Below, one piece after another: positions 1 to 12,659 of a stretch of DNA of 64,000 nucleotides. The DNA is taken from positions 25,860,654 to 25,924,653 of the forward strand of contig NC_091931.1 of assembly GCF_041260155.1 (NCBI RefSeq). Direction: 5' to 3'. The position numbers and the translations under genes were made by a program. This stretch comes from Ptychodera flava. Taxonomy: Eukaryota > Hemichordata > Enteropneusta > Ptychoderidae. The notes beneath the pieces were generated by a model. That model was not told where the DNA came from and searched no databases. It worked only from the letters and a program-made list of their open reading frames with translations. Numbering within the stretch: position 1 is the first letter of the stretch; each line of letters begins with the position of its first letter.

Positions 1-884
1 TTCAATTTTGTATTGAAATCGACATTTACCGTGCAGTCATCCAAGTCTACTTCAATTTCAGACACTTTGTCGCCATTTTTGAGGATATTTGAGCCAGACC
101 ACATCAGCGTCACCCCTTCAGTACACTCTGTCATAGTGCCAGGGAACTGTAAAGCTGCAGGATTGTTTGAAGTAAAGCCTATCTCTAGGCTGCCACTCCA
201 TCGTGATATCTTTGTGTCCAGCCTAACTTGAAAACGGACGTTGTTCTTCAGTGGTTGTCTCGTCAGCACTACGCCATCGTTAAAATTTTCTCTGGGTCTG
301 TGACAGAAAAGAACAAAAACTGACTGACATTGAACTTTCAAAATTTGCCAATGTATATTTTAAGTATCATTCGAATTCTGGGAACGCGCTTTTAGATTAT
401 TTCAAAATGTTGTAATGAATAAGTATTTTCTAACGATCATTTTGTCATAAACTACCATTTATTTATTTATGTATTTATTTATTTATATCATTTATTTATT
501 CTTTCATTTATTCATTTGTTAGTTTTTTTATTTATCTGTTTGTTTGTTTGTTTGTTTGTGTGTAAATCATTGCTTACTTTTTTGCCACACTTTCACAGAG
601 GTCACAACACGAGATCGATACAGTATTACGTTTACTCACTCTCTCCTCCGCGCGACCCGCCCACCATGCATCACGTCAACGTTATCACCGCATCTTGGGT
701 GGAATGTGTAATAACTACTACCTGCAGGGGCCGGCACTGAGACGATCTGTTCACCGGTCGGCGAAAACTGTGAGATGCCACCTGCAGAGAATGATGCAAT
801 CCTCATAACTCCTTCAAGAAGAAATTACTGTTGAATAGATGTCTTTGCTTTATATACAGTAAGTTTTGAATGTATGTATGTGTG

Positions 885-916
<32 letters not shown>

Positions 917-1005
917 TGTATGTATGTATGTATGTATGTATGTATGTATGTATATTCCATATATGTATATACGTGTGTGTATATAGGCTGGTCTAGTATA
1001 AGCAG

Positions 1006-1071
<66 letters not shown>

Positions 1072-1990
1072 TGCTTTGACTGTCTAATGGCTGTTCCTGT
1101 GTCACTGTCTTTTTTTCTGTCGGTCATATTTCCGCCTCTCTCAGTTGACCTATGCGTACATAAAATAAACAAAGCATGGACACATAAAAGATCACAAGCT
1201 CTGCATAAAACACTGATATTTACCTGTAGTACCCATATATCTCATTCTTACGTCACCATTACCACATGTGGCGCTAGCACTGATGCAAAGGGATTTACTC
1301 GGGTCTTGATGTGGTAAGTCTGTGAAAGCAATACCAAGATCCTCGCCATCGGCCTTGAATCTAGCATGTGGAGACAGTTGAAAATATTTCGTGAATTTTC
1401 AACACTGTAGGCTAAAATTAAAAAGATTTAACGTGCATTTTTGCAATTGTGAAAAGCTAAACTCACCTCAATGTACCGTCATCGGCATTTAGAATGACGT
1501 GGAATGTATCGGGGACTTCATAGTCGATTCGGTCAGATGGATATATTCCACACTCCCATCCATCGTGTACCAGTCTCTTGTCGACCAGACTCCAGCCCCA
1601 GGAGTCAGATGTTAATCCTAGCAGATGTGAATATCCCACGCAGCTCACCGGCGCATTTTGGGTCGCCATTCCTATCATAGCGTGACTGCCTCGTTCATCT
1701 CTCGGCCAAAATATCTCAAACACGTGAGTCCCGCTGACATACGCCTTCTTTCCCCTGATCAGATCAGTTCGATTCTTCTGCTCGCCTCGCCTGGCGGTGA
1801 CCTTGTCCGGAAGGACAGAGAAGTTGTCGGAACAGTCATCAGGATCCCATGCGTGCTCCACTTGCACGTCATTGACCGACACCTCGTTGTCGTCATCAAT
1901 CATTGCCTGCAGGGCCTGCAACAACTGTATAGTTGAACCCCTCTGCTGTTGCAGAACTTCTGCCTGTAGTTGAGACAGTTCATTTCCCAT
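1..1990 (-). CDS. SPRY (SPSB-type) + Neuralized homology repeat protein, 5' part of gene
   Basis: Four exons read on the minus strand: 1467-1990, 1224-1360, 640-781 and 1-297, running off the window. All introns are GT-AG and the frames join cleanly (leftover bases 2, 1, 2). The start is the ATG at 1990. Residues 1-6 read MGNELS, a good N-myristoylation context (Gly2, Ser6), followed by a Gln/Leu-rich, possibly coiled-coil stretch. Exons 1-2 encode a SPRY domain of the SPSB kind (IRGKKAYVSGTHVFEI, RGSHAMIGMAT, SWGWSL, VPDTFHVIL, DDGTL, then DLGIAFTDL and VRMRYMG). Exons 3-4 encode a Neuralized homology repeat (FHPRCGDNV, GVVLTRQPL, WSGSLEIGFTSNNP, FPGTMTEC, LMWSGSNILKNG) closest in wording to NEURL4 repeats. 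SPSB proteins are substrate receptors of cullin E3 ligases, and NHR domains bind protein partners in Notch and ubiquitin pathways. An adaptor role in ubiquitin signalling at membranes is inference. The C-terminus (RING, SOCS box or more NHRs) lies outside the window. Confidence 0.85.
457..560. repeat. TTTA/GTTT-type simple repeat
   Basis: Imperfect TTTA tetranucleotides pass into GTTT units. The tract lies in the intron between the last two visible exons of the SPRY-NHR gene. Confidence 0.85.
871..954. repeat. (TATG)n microsatellite
   Basis: About 20 TATG units in an intron of the SPRY-NHR gene. Open frames across it (Met-Tyr-Val-Cys) are repeat artefacts. Confidence 0.95.
1012..1068. repeat. 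(CT)n microsatellite
   Basis: Uninterrupted CT dinucleotides of about 57 bp in the same intron as the TATG tract. The sense transcript would carry (GA)n. Confidence 0.95.
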
Positions 1991-4900
1991 AATGGCAGCC
2001 CCTTCTTCTGCTGACGTGCTGATACAGTGATACTTTCTGTAGTGTCGAAGAAAATGAAATCAAAATACATTCAGGAATATTTCACATAAACTTCCCACTG
2101 CTGTCCTCTACTGTATATGGCTTCTGATGAAGCATGCAGACACAAGTATTCGCCAGTACATAGATTTTTAAAAACATGATTTATCACAAAATGCCCTACC
2201 TACGTATCGCATGTATCAAGTCAGCTGGTGGACCCCAAAACCCGATTATGACTGCGATCTGTAGCCCTACCACTACCCGGCTCGACTATGTTATGTTGCA
2301 ATTGTGTTGGGCGCAGAGTCAGGTAGTCTACGAGATTCAGTTGTGCTATAGGGTCTCGATTGACGGAGACCCTGTATACGCGACTGAATCTTTATGAGTA
2401 CGACTGCGGATCATCAACAACCCTCAACGTGGACGATCGATGTCGTCAAGTACACAGGCTCCACCATAGTTGATAGCGCTTTTAGTGTAGCGCTATCAAC
2501 TACAGAGGTGCCTGTAGTCAAGTACTGTTGTTTCCCCATAAGCCCTAACCCGGAAGTAGAAATGGGTGAAAATATTTATGGCAACAACAATTCGACCTAT
2601 GCTCACATTATAGTAGTTGGGTCCTTGCCAAGACTATGATGTAAAGGGGCAGCTGTACCTGTACCATCTCAGACCCGACGACGTTTTAAACCCTTGCATA
2701 ATTGTTTTTTATTCTTATAATTTATCGAGCAATATTGAGAAGCAAATTGTGCACGCCCTTCGAAAGTGATTGCAAAGACGTATTTAGCTATTTTATAAAC
2801 TACAAAGCCACTCTCTTCTAATTCAGATTGAAACAATATGGCGGAGAGAATAACCGATAGTTGATCCCTTACACTGTCTCTCCACACATCCAAGCGATAC
2901 TCTCCTCGATTATGGGTATCTATTCACTCCTCCACTCTGACCACATTAAATAATTACCAAAATTCTTCCATGCCAAAATGTTCGACCGATTATATTGGTT
3001 TCTATAGTTACGATAGCCCATGGCGGGCAGCTCGTTTATGTGCAACGAAAAACAGTACATTTACATTAAAGTTCAAACATGGGTACATATCGATTCCATT
3101 TCACTCAAAGATGGGTAATTCCCATGGAATCATTCCCTTGGCGAATGATAATTTCCCTTTTTATATTATCCTGCTAGAGAACAAAACATAATGTTCCTAC
3201 CTTCCTTACTTAAATTGGAAAGAAGATGTCTGAATAAACTCGCCGTGCACGTAACGCCATAAGCTTCGGTAAAAGACTGTATAATTGTACTTTAAACTGT
3301 CAGACTGTTGTGACCAGAGTCGTGTCATGTGACACGAATTACCCGGAACAAGAAACGGGGAAACCCCCTCCATATGTGTCATTGTGATGTTTATCAGTAG
3401 CGGCAGATTGAATATTGGAGCTGCTATATAGCGCCACCTACGGTGAGTTCTTGTTCGCTGGGCTGCCCTGTGCAATGAAATCAAATTCAAGACTGGAAAT
3501 GATTGCTTTAGTTTCTCTCCAGCGTAGAGGAAAGTCATGATCGATATGGAGTGCGATTTACCTTTCTCAAAACGCATATGCTAGGGAACTGACCATTGCA
3601 TGGGTAACTGGCCAGCACATTCATAGTTGCATAAAACATTTAGCTTCGGCTTTGCCAGTCTGTCTACAGCGATGGCCTGCTAAGGATAAATTACGGTCAA
3701 CCATTGCACAATGGTACTTTACGAATATACAAAGCGTCTTTAGAAACCAATCTATTCTTTCGTTAATATAACATTAAACATCCTACAAATCATTGGCTCC
3801 CTCCGATTTTTCTTCTATCATCCGTCGTTGTTGGTGATTTTCTTCTTGCCAATGAGTTGATTATACCCAAAGTGACAAAGGTATTGATGTTTGATAAATT
3901 AGCATAGACCGTGGATTGATTGTTGGCGTTTAGAAGACTGTGCAAATTCGTAGTTAGGAAAAAATAAATGTCAAAGAGAACGAAGATTATCAAACAAGCG
4001 GCGTAAACATTTATAATTGTGATTTTAGACAACTTCTGTGGTATCCCATACAGAGTTGTCACTTTTTGCTTGCTACTCTACCTTTACTGTCATGGCCAAG
4101 GACACCATTGACGTATACCCATTATTCACAGTGCTCGGTTGGGAGCTGTAAGTTTTCGTTCAACGACGCACGCTCAGAATTTGTTCGTGTCAAAAATTCC
4201 ATATGGGGCCGAGGGCTACACATAACCCCGTACCTTTAGATTAAATATCTACCATCCCCAAGTCCCCTTGCTGTCCAAAAACTTACCAGAGAGCTGTTGA
4301 AAAGCTGGTCATTATTTCAACGACTTTGTCACGATGGTGACCGTTCAAATCTCACGTTAACACCCGACCATGTCTGAGGTCACCAACTCTCTTGACTCTG
4401 TTCATTATGGGAAGCTTTATCGTTGCAATGGTTAGATATTTAAAAATCGCAGGCTATTCGCAAATGCTCACCCAATATAATTTGAAACTTTCCCATCCCG
4501 CTCCAAGTTGTCCCGATACACTTTTCACACCAGGAAATCCCTTAGCTCAGCCTTTCTCGTCAAAAATTCGCTACTGCTCTTTCCTCACTGCTTCACCCAA
4601 ACAACGCTCCAAACGTGCCTTTTGTTGTTTCTGAATGAAATATCTACATCCGTAGATGAGAGGAAATAAAGCCCGTCTGTCCTTTCGCTCTAAGCTGATA
4701 TGAGAAAAATATTGACATCAAGAAATCGCTTAAGAACACTGTTTTAACGAATCACTTAATTGCTGCCCCTGTCGATGCAATTCTTTGGAGAAATAGAAAA
4801 AACTTCAGACGCAAATCCGAAGAGTGTACGTAGAATTTTGGTGCTCAGAATGAGTGGTATGTTCCGAAAAATAACGTACGTTGGCATTCGCGAAAGAAGG

Positions 4901-7023
4901 AAATTGGATGCCTTCTTTGGCGTATATGTCATACTGTAAATCATAATATGTAATAATATTCGCTGACAAGTGTCGACTACACATACTTCAAACTGGGAGT
5001 AGTAATGAAATGTTGGCTCTTTACAGTTGACCATCCTGTCGATTCGGAGTGAACACATCGCCCTGACGTGTTAAACTTTGAAAATAACACATATAACGTG
5101 ATAACAAGTATTCGACTCGAGTTAGACAGACATTTCCTAAGGGGTGGACCAATATTATAGGGGGCTTGGAAGGTTGACTCTGGAGTAGTATTTTTTTCTG
5201 CTTAGATCACTCGGAATTATTTTTTCAACTGTGTCACAGTGAATTTTGCCATACTTTCACTCTCGCATACACGCACTGGAATGCCAATATCCACTGTTCT
5301 TTTTGTTCAAGATACTTTTAAATTTCTTCGTATGGCACGACAAAATGAATAAGGAAAGAAATGTAAAGCGGCACAAAGTCTACATGGAATTATATGCAAA
5401 CAGCATCTGCGTCAGAAAGCCGGAAAGTTAGAAAGAAAATAAAAGCATCCTTTACTGCAGCAAAATTACTGATGGAGACAAATAAGAAGTCATCGAGGTC
5501 TCAATCTGTTAGTGAGGGAGTTTTGTTCTAGGTAGTTGGCTAAAAACATGTGGCACAAAACAGAATAAGGATTTAAAGACTGCAAATGCATAGAGGTAGT
5601 GGAATATCAAAATGGCACAATTAATCCAGTACTTTGGAGTGGTTAAAAGGAGATGTCCCCCTCCTGATACAGAAAATTTTGAATGTAACATATTAAAATG
5701 GGATTATTTGGTGGTCATTTTGAGTGTTTCTGACAGAGTTTTCATGATGACTCAAGACATATGAGGCACAAAATAAGTTTTCGTTATTATCTTGTCAACA
5801 GAGACAAGTGATTACCACAATAGGAAAATCTCTATTTTTTCAGTACTTAATCAAAGATATGCTAAAAAACATCATCATTTATAAGCAGGTATATTTCATG
5901 ACAAATTCTTGTATTCTTGTCCAACCTTCGTAATATTGCATTGCAAATGTTGTGCTTAAAGTTGTTAGAAAATGAAAAAGTATAGTCCTAGAAACATTCA
6001 ATATTGGGGTTACGGTGAGTGCGGGAATCACTTGATGTACTTGACAAATCATGATAAGACTGACACATCATTGTAAAGAGCAACGACGGACACAAAATAT
6101 CCGGTACAGGCTACATGGACAAGCTGAATTGAATGGCCAAGAAATCTTCATGTGAAAGGATGAGAAACTGTAGCAGAAGCACAACAAATGAAAAATGGTA
6201 TTTAATGTTTCAAATCGAAACACTGTGTTTATGTAAATCAACAGCAAAAGTGTAAGTAAAAATATTAATCAAATCAAGGCATAATCAAATGTAATTTATT
6301 AAGATGTTATGAAAATTTCATGACCAAATGGAAAATGCTATGAAAATCAAGCTCCGAAGGGAGTGTCGATATTGAAAAATATTATGAAAAGGGTGTGCCA
6401 GAAGATATTAAAAAATAGGGCGCCCGGAGAGCGCACAGAAAATGTAAAATAAACACTTAAATTAATTGTTCTCGCATTATTTTTGACTTCATATCTGCTG
6501 GCAATCTGTTTTATCCCTGGCTTTATCCTAGCCTTCCATCCTTGCCTGGATTTTGTTTTTCAAAGGCAATCATCTCGAAACCTCCCCCCCCCCCAAACAA
6601 AATATTCTAAGCCCCTCCCACCGATTTCAAATGGTCCACCCCAAACTCATGTCAAACATTCCATCTCGCCCACTTTAGGTGTGGGTATCCATAATATATT
6701 ATTACTCTCTGTCAATGCTATTCTTTTCCCACATGTTGATATTTTGGAACGGCAACTCTGGACTGATCATTGCTCCTTTCCACCATGTGACCTTACATGT
6801 AAGCCAAAAGTAACTTTTTAGAATCTGCTACAACAAAAATACCGCACTCTCCCTTCAGTCATCTGGTGTGACTACTGTAAAGTGCTGGCTTTTCATCTGA
6901 ATTTGTATGATTTATACGAAGTTCCTTCTACAAACTCGTATAACTGATGTGGCCGCGAGAGCTTCGCTTTATGCAAATCAGCTGCCACCATACCAGGTTC
7001 CAAAGGGCATTCTCACAGAAGCC
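1991..7023. other. Gene-free spacer between the SPRY-NHR gene and FGF-A
   Basis: No coding exon can be supported here. The first part is the 5' flank of the minus-strand SPRY-NHR gene and holds two adjacent hairpins (2334-2516). From about 4130 onward the sequence is recognisably the same as 18060-19536 upstream of FGF-B, so it is the duplicated 5' flank of FGF-A. Similarity is best in the last 300 bp before the ATG, where the promoter or 5' UTR should be. Confidence 0.6.
2334..2516. repeat. Two adjacent imperfect hairpins
   Basis: Hairpin 1 spans 2334-2390: GATTCAGT at the left base and ACTGAATC at the right, with GGGTCTC and GAGACCC closing the loop. Hairpin 2 spans about 2453-2516. Its core is a perfect 14-bp stem (TAGTTGATAGCGCT at 2467-2480, complement at 2489-2502) with an 8-nt loop, and it is extended by about 14 imperfect pairs. 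They may be relics of a foldback or MITE. A structured RNA cannot be excluded. Confidence 0.6.
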
Positions 7024-10000
7024 ATGAAGAATTCTACGCTGACAGTCATCGGTGCATGGCTCTTCATTTTACCTGCTTTCAGTCTGCATACGCATGCTAC
7101 GCCTAACACAGGCGACAGAGAAGACATTTGGGACCGATCTAAGTATGCATACTGTTCCGGGGATATTAGAGAGCCTGCTAGGCCCGCTGTTGACGTTGGA
7201 TGGAATCACTATCGGCAGTTGTACTTTCTCACCGGATATTACCTCCAAATTTTCCCGGATGGAACTTTGAGGGGAACAGGGGACTACAACAACAAGTATG
7301 GTACGTTTCGGGAACCTCATCTTACCAGATCTGAAAGTATAAGACTCATCTCATTTCTTGATTTTATAATTATTGTACGATAGGATTTGAATCCCAAATA
7401 CATCATGGGCGTGATAAGCTTAATCTCTCTTGGTATGTTGTTTTTATCGCCCCAGCTACTAAAGGTGTGGCAACGACTGTGATTCGACAGTCGCCTGCTT
7501 TAAAAGGCAGAAAAAAGGGAGCGTTTGATATTTCAAAAGACGAACTTGTCCCCATGAGACATTATAATTATATTTTAGGACACAACAAGTCAATAATAAT
7601 GTTAGTGCGGACAAAGTACAACGGTGGCTCGAAATATCTTACAATATGACTACATTTCGCCCCGCGTCAGAAACCATACCGCAATAACAGGTCGGTTTTC
7701 ATTGGCCCACCAGTGTTAGCTGGCTGAACCCTTGGCCGTTGTGCAGGAATCTTTAAGCTTCCGGGCAATCCCATGCCCGGAAAAGCCGGAAAAGCAGGGA
7801 TAGGGGAGAGATCAGTCTGAGGGATGACCTCTTGACCTCCAACACAGGTGGCACTGTATCGACGTTTCCAGTCAGATATAACCACATGTACTTACTTTGT
7901 ATTATTTTTTATTCGGAGTAGCACCATGTCAATGACAACTCACAACAACAACCACCACAACCATCATACATCAGTAGCAGCAGCAGCAGCAGCAGCAGCA
8001 GCATCAGCAGCAGCATCATCATCAGCAGCAGCAGCATCAGCAGCAGCATCATCATCATCACTCTATCACCATCAACATCACTATTTGCATGCTTGAAAAT
8101 ACATGTTGTGACAAGTGTACAAGAAATGTCACTACAGGTTTTAAAGTACAAAGAATGTCTTGTGGATACTCCATGGTTGAGTTAATTAGAATTAGGGCAA
8201 CGCGTCTATGTTCAAGTGAAATAGTATGATAACCAAACACGCTGCAAGAGGGTCAAAAGTTCATAAATTTTACAACTTGTTATGAAACAAAGGCATGACA
8301 TTTTAAAGTCGCCCTCAAACGTTGAGTTCAGGTCGGTGGTTTCGATACGTCATCAGTGATGTAAAAAACCGATACTGCCTACATTGCTCGTCTGAAAGGA
8401 TTGGTGGAAATGAAAGCAGATTTTGATGGCATTGCATGGGAATAGGAAATATGCAGATCACATGTGTTTCCTATGAATAACTTACATAAACTCATCACTC
8501 AAACAAACTAAAATTGAAGAAACCCTGGCCAATAAGAGTCAATTGAAACTGGGCACAAATTTACACTAAAATGTGTTCGTGGCCCATGAGTTCTCTGTGG
8601 TAACGATGTTGGCTGACTACGGACGACAAACGAGTACGCATGCGTGGGCAAGTACGTCTGACTTCAGTGCAAGTGCGACACAACAATCGTTTCCCGGGAA
8701 AATTCAGTGATCACACATGGCTCAACATTAAAAATTTTCTGCAAGATTAAAGAATTCTATGTCCATACAAATCAATGTTATCATAGCGTGTTCTGATTTT
8801 AATAACAATCAGAGGACCTTTATATCCGATTTATCTGCATCTATTTGCTTTTTGCTTACAAAAATATCACCAAATCTTCTCAGTGGGTGGTTTTTTTGAA
8901 ATTTCGTTATTCAGCCATATTGTCAATGAAAATATCACTATTTCAATCCTGGTGATTTATTTGGATGGAAAAAACATTCAGTGGTAACATATCGGTAAGC
9001 ACTTTTACATAAGTTGCATTTGATATCAAACACGGTTACGCTACCCCCTTGGGTACAGTAAACATCAAACCATCTTATTTCAAACCATCTTATCGCGTAA
9101 ATGCAAACTGATACAGCTAACGGTGCTTCAAACAAAGTTTCATAAGAGAGGCCAATGTTCGGTCAGACACTTTCAACCAAATAATCTGTCATTTTATCAT
9201 TTCGACAGCTATAGTATATATAATTGAAGTTAAGCCGCCCTCCTCCATTGTAGCAATAAGAAGTATTGTGACTGGGTTGTACCTCGCTATGAACAGGCAA
9301 GGAAAGCTCTATGCATCGGTGAGTGTTGAAATATTCATTTTTGAGCTTTAGTCTTCACTTCATTACATGCTATGTGCCAGCCATTTTGTACAAAAGAGAC
9401 ACGTATCCACCTCAGACTTGTCCAGCAATCGCGAACTTGTGACGATTTCGTCCTGTTTGTCTGGATCAGAGTTGAGATACCATTCGTCTGTAGCCACAGT
9501 TCATTCCTCAATGTGTGAAATGATATCTAATTCCTACAATAATGTCAAAGTACATGCATCCATGTTTTCAGTTTTCTTGTACGTTTTATTATCAGCCATA
9601 TTGTCCAAGCGAACTTTTACATGACTGTAAGGCTCTGTCCTCGTACGGAAATTTCACCTTCCTATGTCTTACAAGTATTACAAGTTGTTACTATAGCTTG
9701 TTAAGAGTTATTTGTGATGTTTAGGTCCTGACGTTAATTTTCCTCAGCTGGTGACACCGACATGCGATGTGATAACCGTGGAATCTGCATCACTATCTCG
9801 CGGCAAAAACTGCTACCTGGCGAAAGATTCATGACAGTCCAGTAGACACTGATCTCACAAAGTCTATTGTCATATCTTTGTCCGCAGAGTTTTCTTAACA
9901 AGAATTGCTGGTTTCTGGAAAATGTCACCCGTTACGGAATGAATGCGTACGCATCGGCAAAATATCCAGTCAAGAGGAACGGAAAACGCGAGAAAAGAAA

Positions 10001-10130
10001 TGAGAAATTTTGGTTCGTAGCTGTGAAGGGCAGTGGTAAACCGTCGTTGGCGGCGCTGTACAAACCTAACAGGGACCGCGTAAAATTTTTAATTCGACGT
10101 CCTGTTTACCCCGAGAAACTCTTTAGCTAA
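7024..10130 (+). CDS. Fgf: FGF-A, secreted fibroblast growth factor (FGF9/16/20-like), 209 aa
   Basis: Exons 7024-7300, 9209-9318 and 9888-10130. Donors are gtacgt and gtgagt; acceptors are gacag and gcag. Intron phases are 1 and 0, as in canonical FGFs. I chose the start [12 protein letters not shown] because it aligns with FGF-B and begins a hydrophobic signal peptide (about residues 6-21). An in-frame upstream ATG at 6907 is less likely. The trefoil core begins HYRQLY (about residue 62) and continues LQIFPDGTL, then VAIRSIVTGLYLAMN and GKLYAS in exon 2, and NCWFLEN, YASAKYPV, KFWFVAV, VKFLIRRPVYPEKLF in exon 3. The expected ligand role is FGF-receptor activation with heparan sulfate. It is the most diverged of the four: the early Cys (LYC in the others) is Phe, and the FPNGT glycosylation site is PDGT. 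It reads as an intact gene, so divergence of function is possible. Confidence 0.9.
7970..8082. repeat. (CAG)n/(CAT)n trinucleotide repeat in FGF-A intron 1
   Basis: Mixed CAG and CAT triplets. FGF-B intron 1 has a CAT tract at the corresponding place (21541-21700). Open frames giving poly-Ala/Ser or poly-Met/Leu are artefacts. Confidence 0.95.
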
Positions 10131-12601
10131 ATAACTCAGTGGTACTTATTATGATCCTGATTACGTAATATTAAAGACGTGTTTGTTTACCTTAAGAGGC
10201 AAGAAAGAGACTTTAGACAACAAATTTCGGTAAAAAATTTTATGAAGCACTTATTGCCATACTGGCTGTACTTTACACAATATAATTGGCATCTGTGGAT
10301 TGTTTCCATGATTAAACGTCAGAATTTGTTCTTCAGCTTTAACTACTAGTAAAATGAAGAGAGATAATGGCAGTAAATGAGATCGTGTGCAAGACCACCA
10401 ACAGCTTGATAAACATTGGTGCACTTTGTTTTTGAGTCACAGTTTATTTTAACTTTTTTATGGTCAATAATCCTACCGTGGTTTCCACAATACAACAGAC
10501 ATGAGAATTATCTACTTATATCCTGTTCACGTTTTTGATCGATTGGCTGATGGTTAGGACAACATTACCATGTACTTGAAAAATGAACTGTTTTGGAGTG
10601 GTTTTGATTGACACACACTTGCGCTCAGTTACTAGGGAAATCGGGAAGGCTTGTGTCGGATAGCATTATGATTGAAGCCCGACGCAACGATTGCTTTATG
10701 AAAATTATATGGACAAGTATCACTTAACGATGCAAATTTGATAAAAGCATTATTTATCACCAGTGGCAAATATACATAGATGCCTGATGGAGGATGCTTT
10801 AGGTGTTCAGCAGTATTTACGCGATCTGGATCAACGGCGTCTTCCAAGAATGCTATTTGTACAGCTCAAGGGGAACCAAATATAACCGCGTGTTTTATCT
10901 TTGCTTGCTGCATTTACATACCCAACCTAGCTGTAATATATTCGGTATATTTTCAGCGTTAAGGAAGTCTTTGAAGTCACGATTTAAACGTTTATGTCAT
11001 CTTAATTGTGTTCTCTTCTGTATTTCTTATTTAAGCAGGAACATATTTCGACAGTTTGGATGATTTGACAGAGAATTGTGGTCACGTGAGTTATCATATG
11101 CCCTTTGTCCGGAAAAATTTGTCGTTCGGCTCCGGACGTGACTGAACCGTTTTTACATTATTGATCAAATATCTTTGAGTAGCCAACAGGCCACTTTCAT
11201 GAGCCCTGTGTGACCCTTACATCCTGGCATTTTTATTGGTATGAGTTCGCCATTTTGAGTTCAAACTCTACAATGGCCAAATATACAATTTGATTTATTC
11301 ACTCAAAATCTGTAATTTTCTCTGTTACAAATGGGAGAAAAGTTTATGTTGTATAATGCCATACCATCAAAAATGTCAGGACGTAAGGTCACTCAGGGGT
11401 CATGGAAGTGGCCTATAAGTACAATGTTTATATATTCTTGTTCGCTCTGTATATCATTAGCAAACTTTCGGTACTGTCTCTTTCGAAAAATCAGAGACTG
11501 GCACTTGAACAAAGCATGCAAATCCTGCAAAAACAAACAAAATCAAATAAACAAAAACAGCGCAAAAGCTGCAAGTACTTCAGAACAGTGTGTATGCCCA
11601 AAGGCAATTCGCTTAGCTTGCATAATACATCTGCTTCATGATGCCGATCTAATTTGGACAATATATCGACATCCGTTGCCTTGGAACTTATGTAGATTTG
11701 ACGTTGCCTATTATTGTTGGATTAAATTTATCGTTCAAAATACCACACTTAGTAGTTTGTTTCAATCTGCTTGGGTTTTCGATTGGTTTGTAAATTAATC
11801 GTGGCGGAAAGTCCTGGCCATGCCCGTAAAATGACGCTTCTCAATCAATACAAACGACTAGCACCAACTTGACTAGGCTTGACGTTTTTAATAAAATAAG
11901 CATTTGGAATACTACTACATCGGATGCATTGATTTTGTTCCTTGTAAGTGAGTAAAGAAAAATGACCATTAACAAAAAAAGTGACGAGTGGTTAATGTAT
12001 GATGGGGTTGTTTGTAATTGTTCTTAATGAAGAACTGGAAAAGAAATTACTACCGCGCCATCATGCAAGAGGTCATGGTGGAGATTTTTCATGCTATGAA
12101 TTTAACTTTTGCTAATGATGAAGAAACAGAACACGCAGAAAGAGCCAAGACATCGTTACAATATTTATGTGAATCACCAAATGTCGTTAACATTAGGATA
12201 GTAGGGTGAGCATCATTTCTTGATGAGCAAACTTAACTTAACTATCACATGTACATCCCAAAGTGAGATCTTCTCGGACTATATGAACATTTACCGTAAG
12301 TATATTTATATAGGCAATTTTAAGTCGTCAATGTGTCAAGTACGGTTCTGATTGGCCGAAGGCTCATATCGACTGTGGTAAAATAGAATGATACTAGTGC
12401 AAGAAGGGTTTCCAAATTAGCATAAACTGTGAACGGCGAAATAGGGAAAAAACTACATTATTATAGCATGGAGATTACGAAAGACACATTGTAAACTATT
12501 GTAAAACTCTTCACATCGGAACAGCCAGTATGAGCTTCACCACATCAAAGTTGTCACTTGTTTCTGTCTCCATTTACGATGTCATAGCAAAGCATCTGTG
12601 T
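10131..12601. other. Gene-free 3' flank of FGF-A
   Basis: No exon is recognisable. The first kilobase is duplicated in the FGF-B 3' flank. An ATTAAA at 10170-10175, 40 bp after the stop codon, is the nearest candidate polyadenylation signal. The rest is AT-rich spacer. Confidence 0.55.
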
Positions 12602-12659
12602 GGCGTATTAGGCGAGCGGCGAATCCACAAAAAGGGCCCTATTTTAGGAGTTAATGTAC

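Larger units (their letters stand above)
4130..11200 (+). repeat. Segmental duplication, copy A (contains FGF-A)
   Basis: Partner of about 18060-25900. Matching landmarks occur in the same order: the GAGAGCTGTT block (near 4291 and 18202), the block around TTTTGGAACGGCA (6742 and 19182), the 100 bp before each ATG, all three FGF exons, the intron-1 block around 8290 and 21920, and 3' blocks near 10720-10935 (24370-24545) and 11040-11110 (25800-25860). Boundaries are approximate because the copies have diverged and picked up separate insertions. Confidence 0.75.

Noticed and set aside
1658-1936. 92-codon plus-strand frame
   Set aside because: Antisense shadow of SPRY exon 1.
6907-7023. Upstream in-frame ATG as FGF-A start
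   Set aside because: It would bury the signal peptide behind 39 residues, and the ATG at 7024 aligns exactly with FGF-B.
7848-8151. Poly-Ala/Ser (+) and poly-Met/Leu (-) frames
   Set aside because: Triplet-repeat artefacts in FGF-A intron 1.
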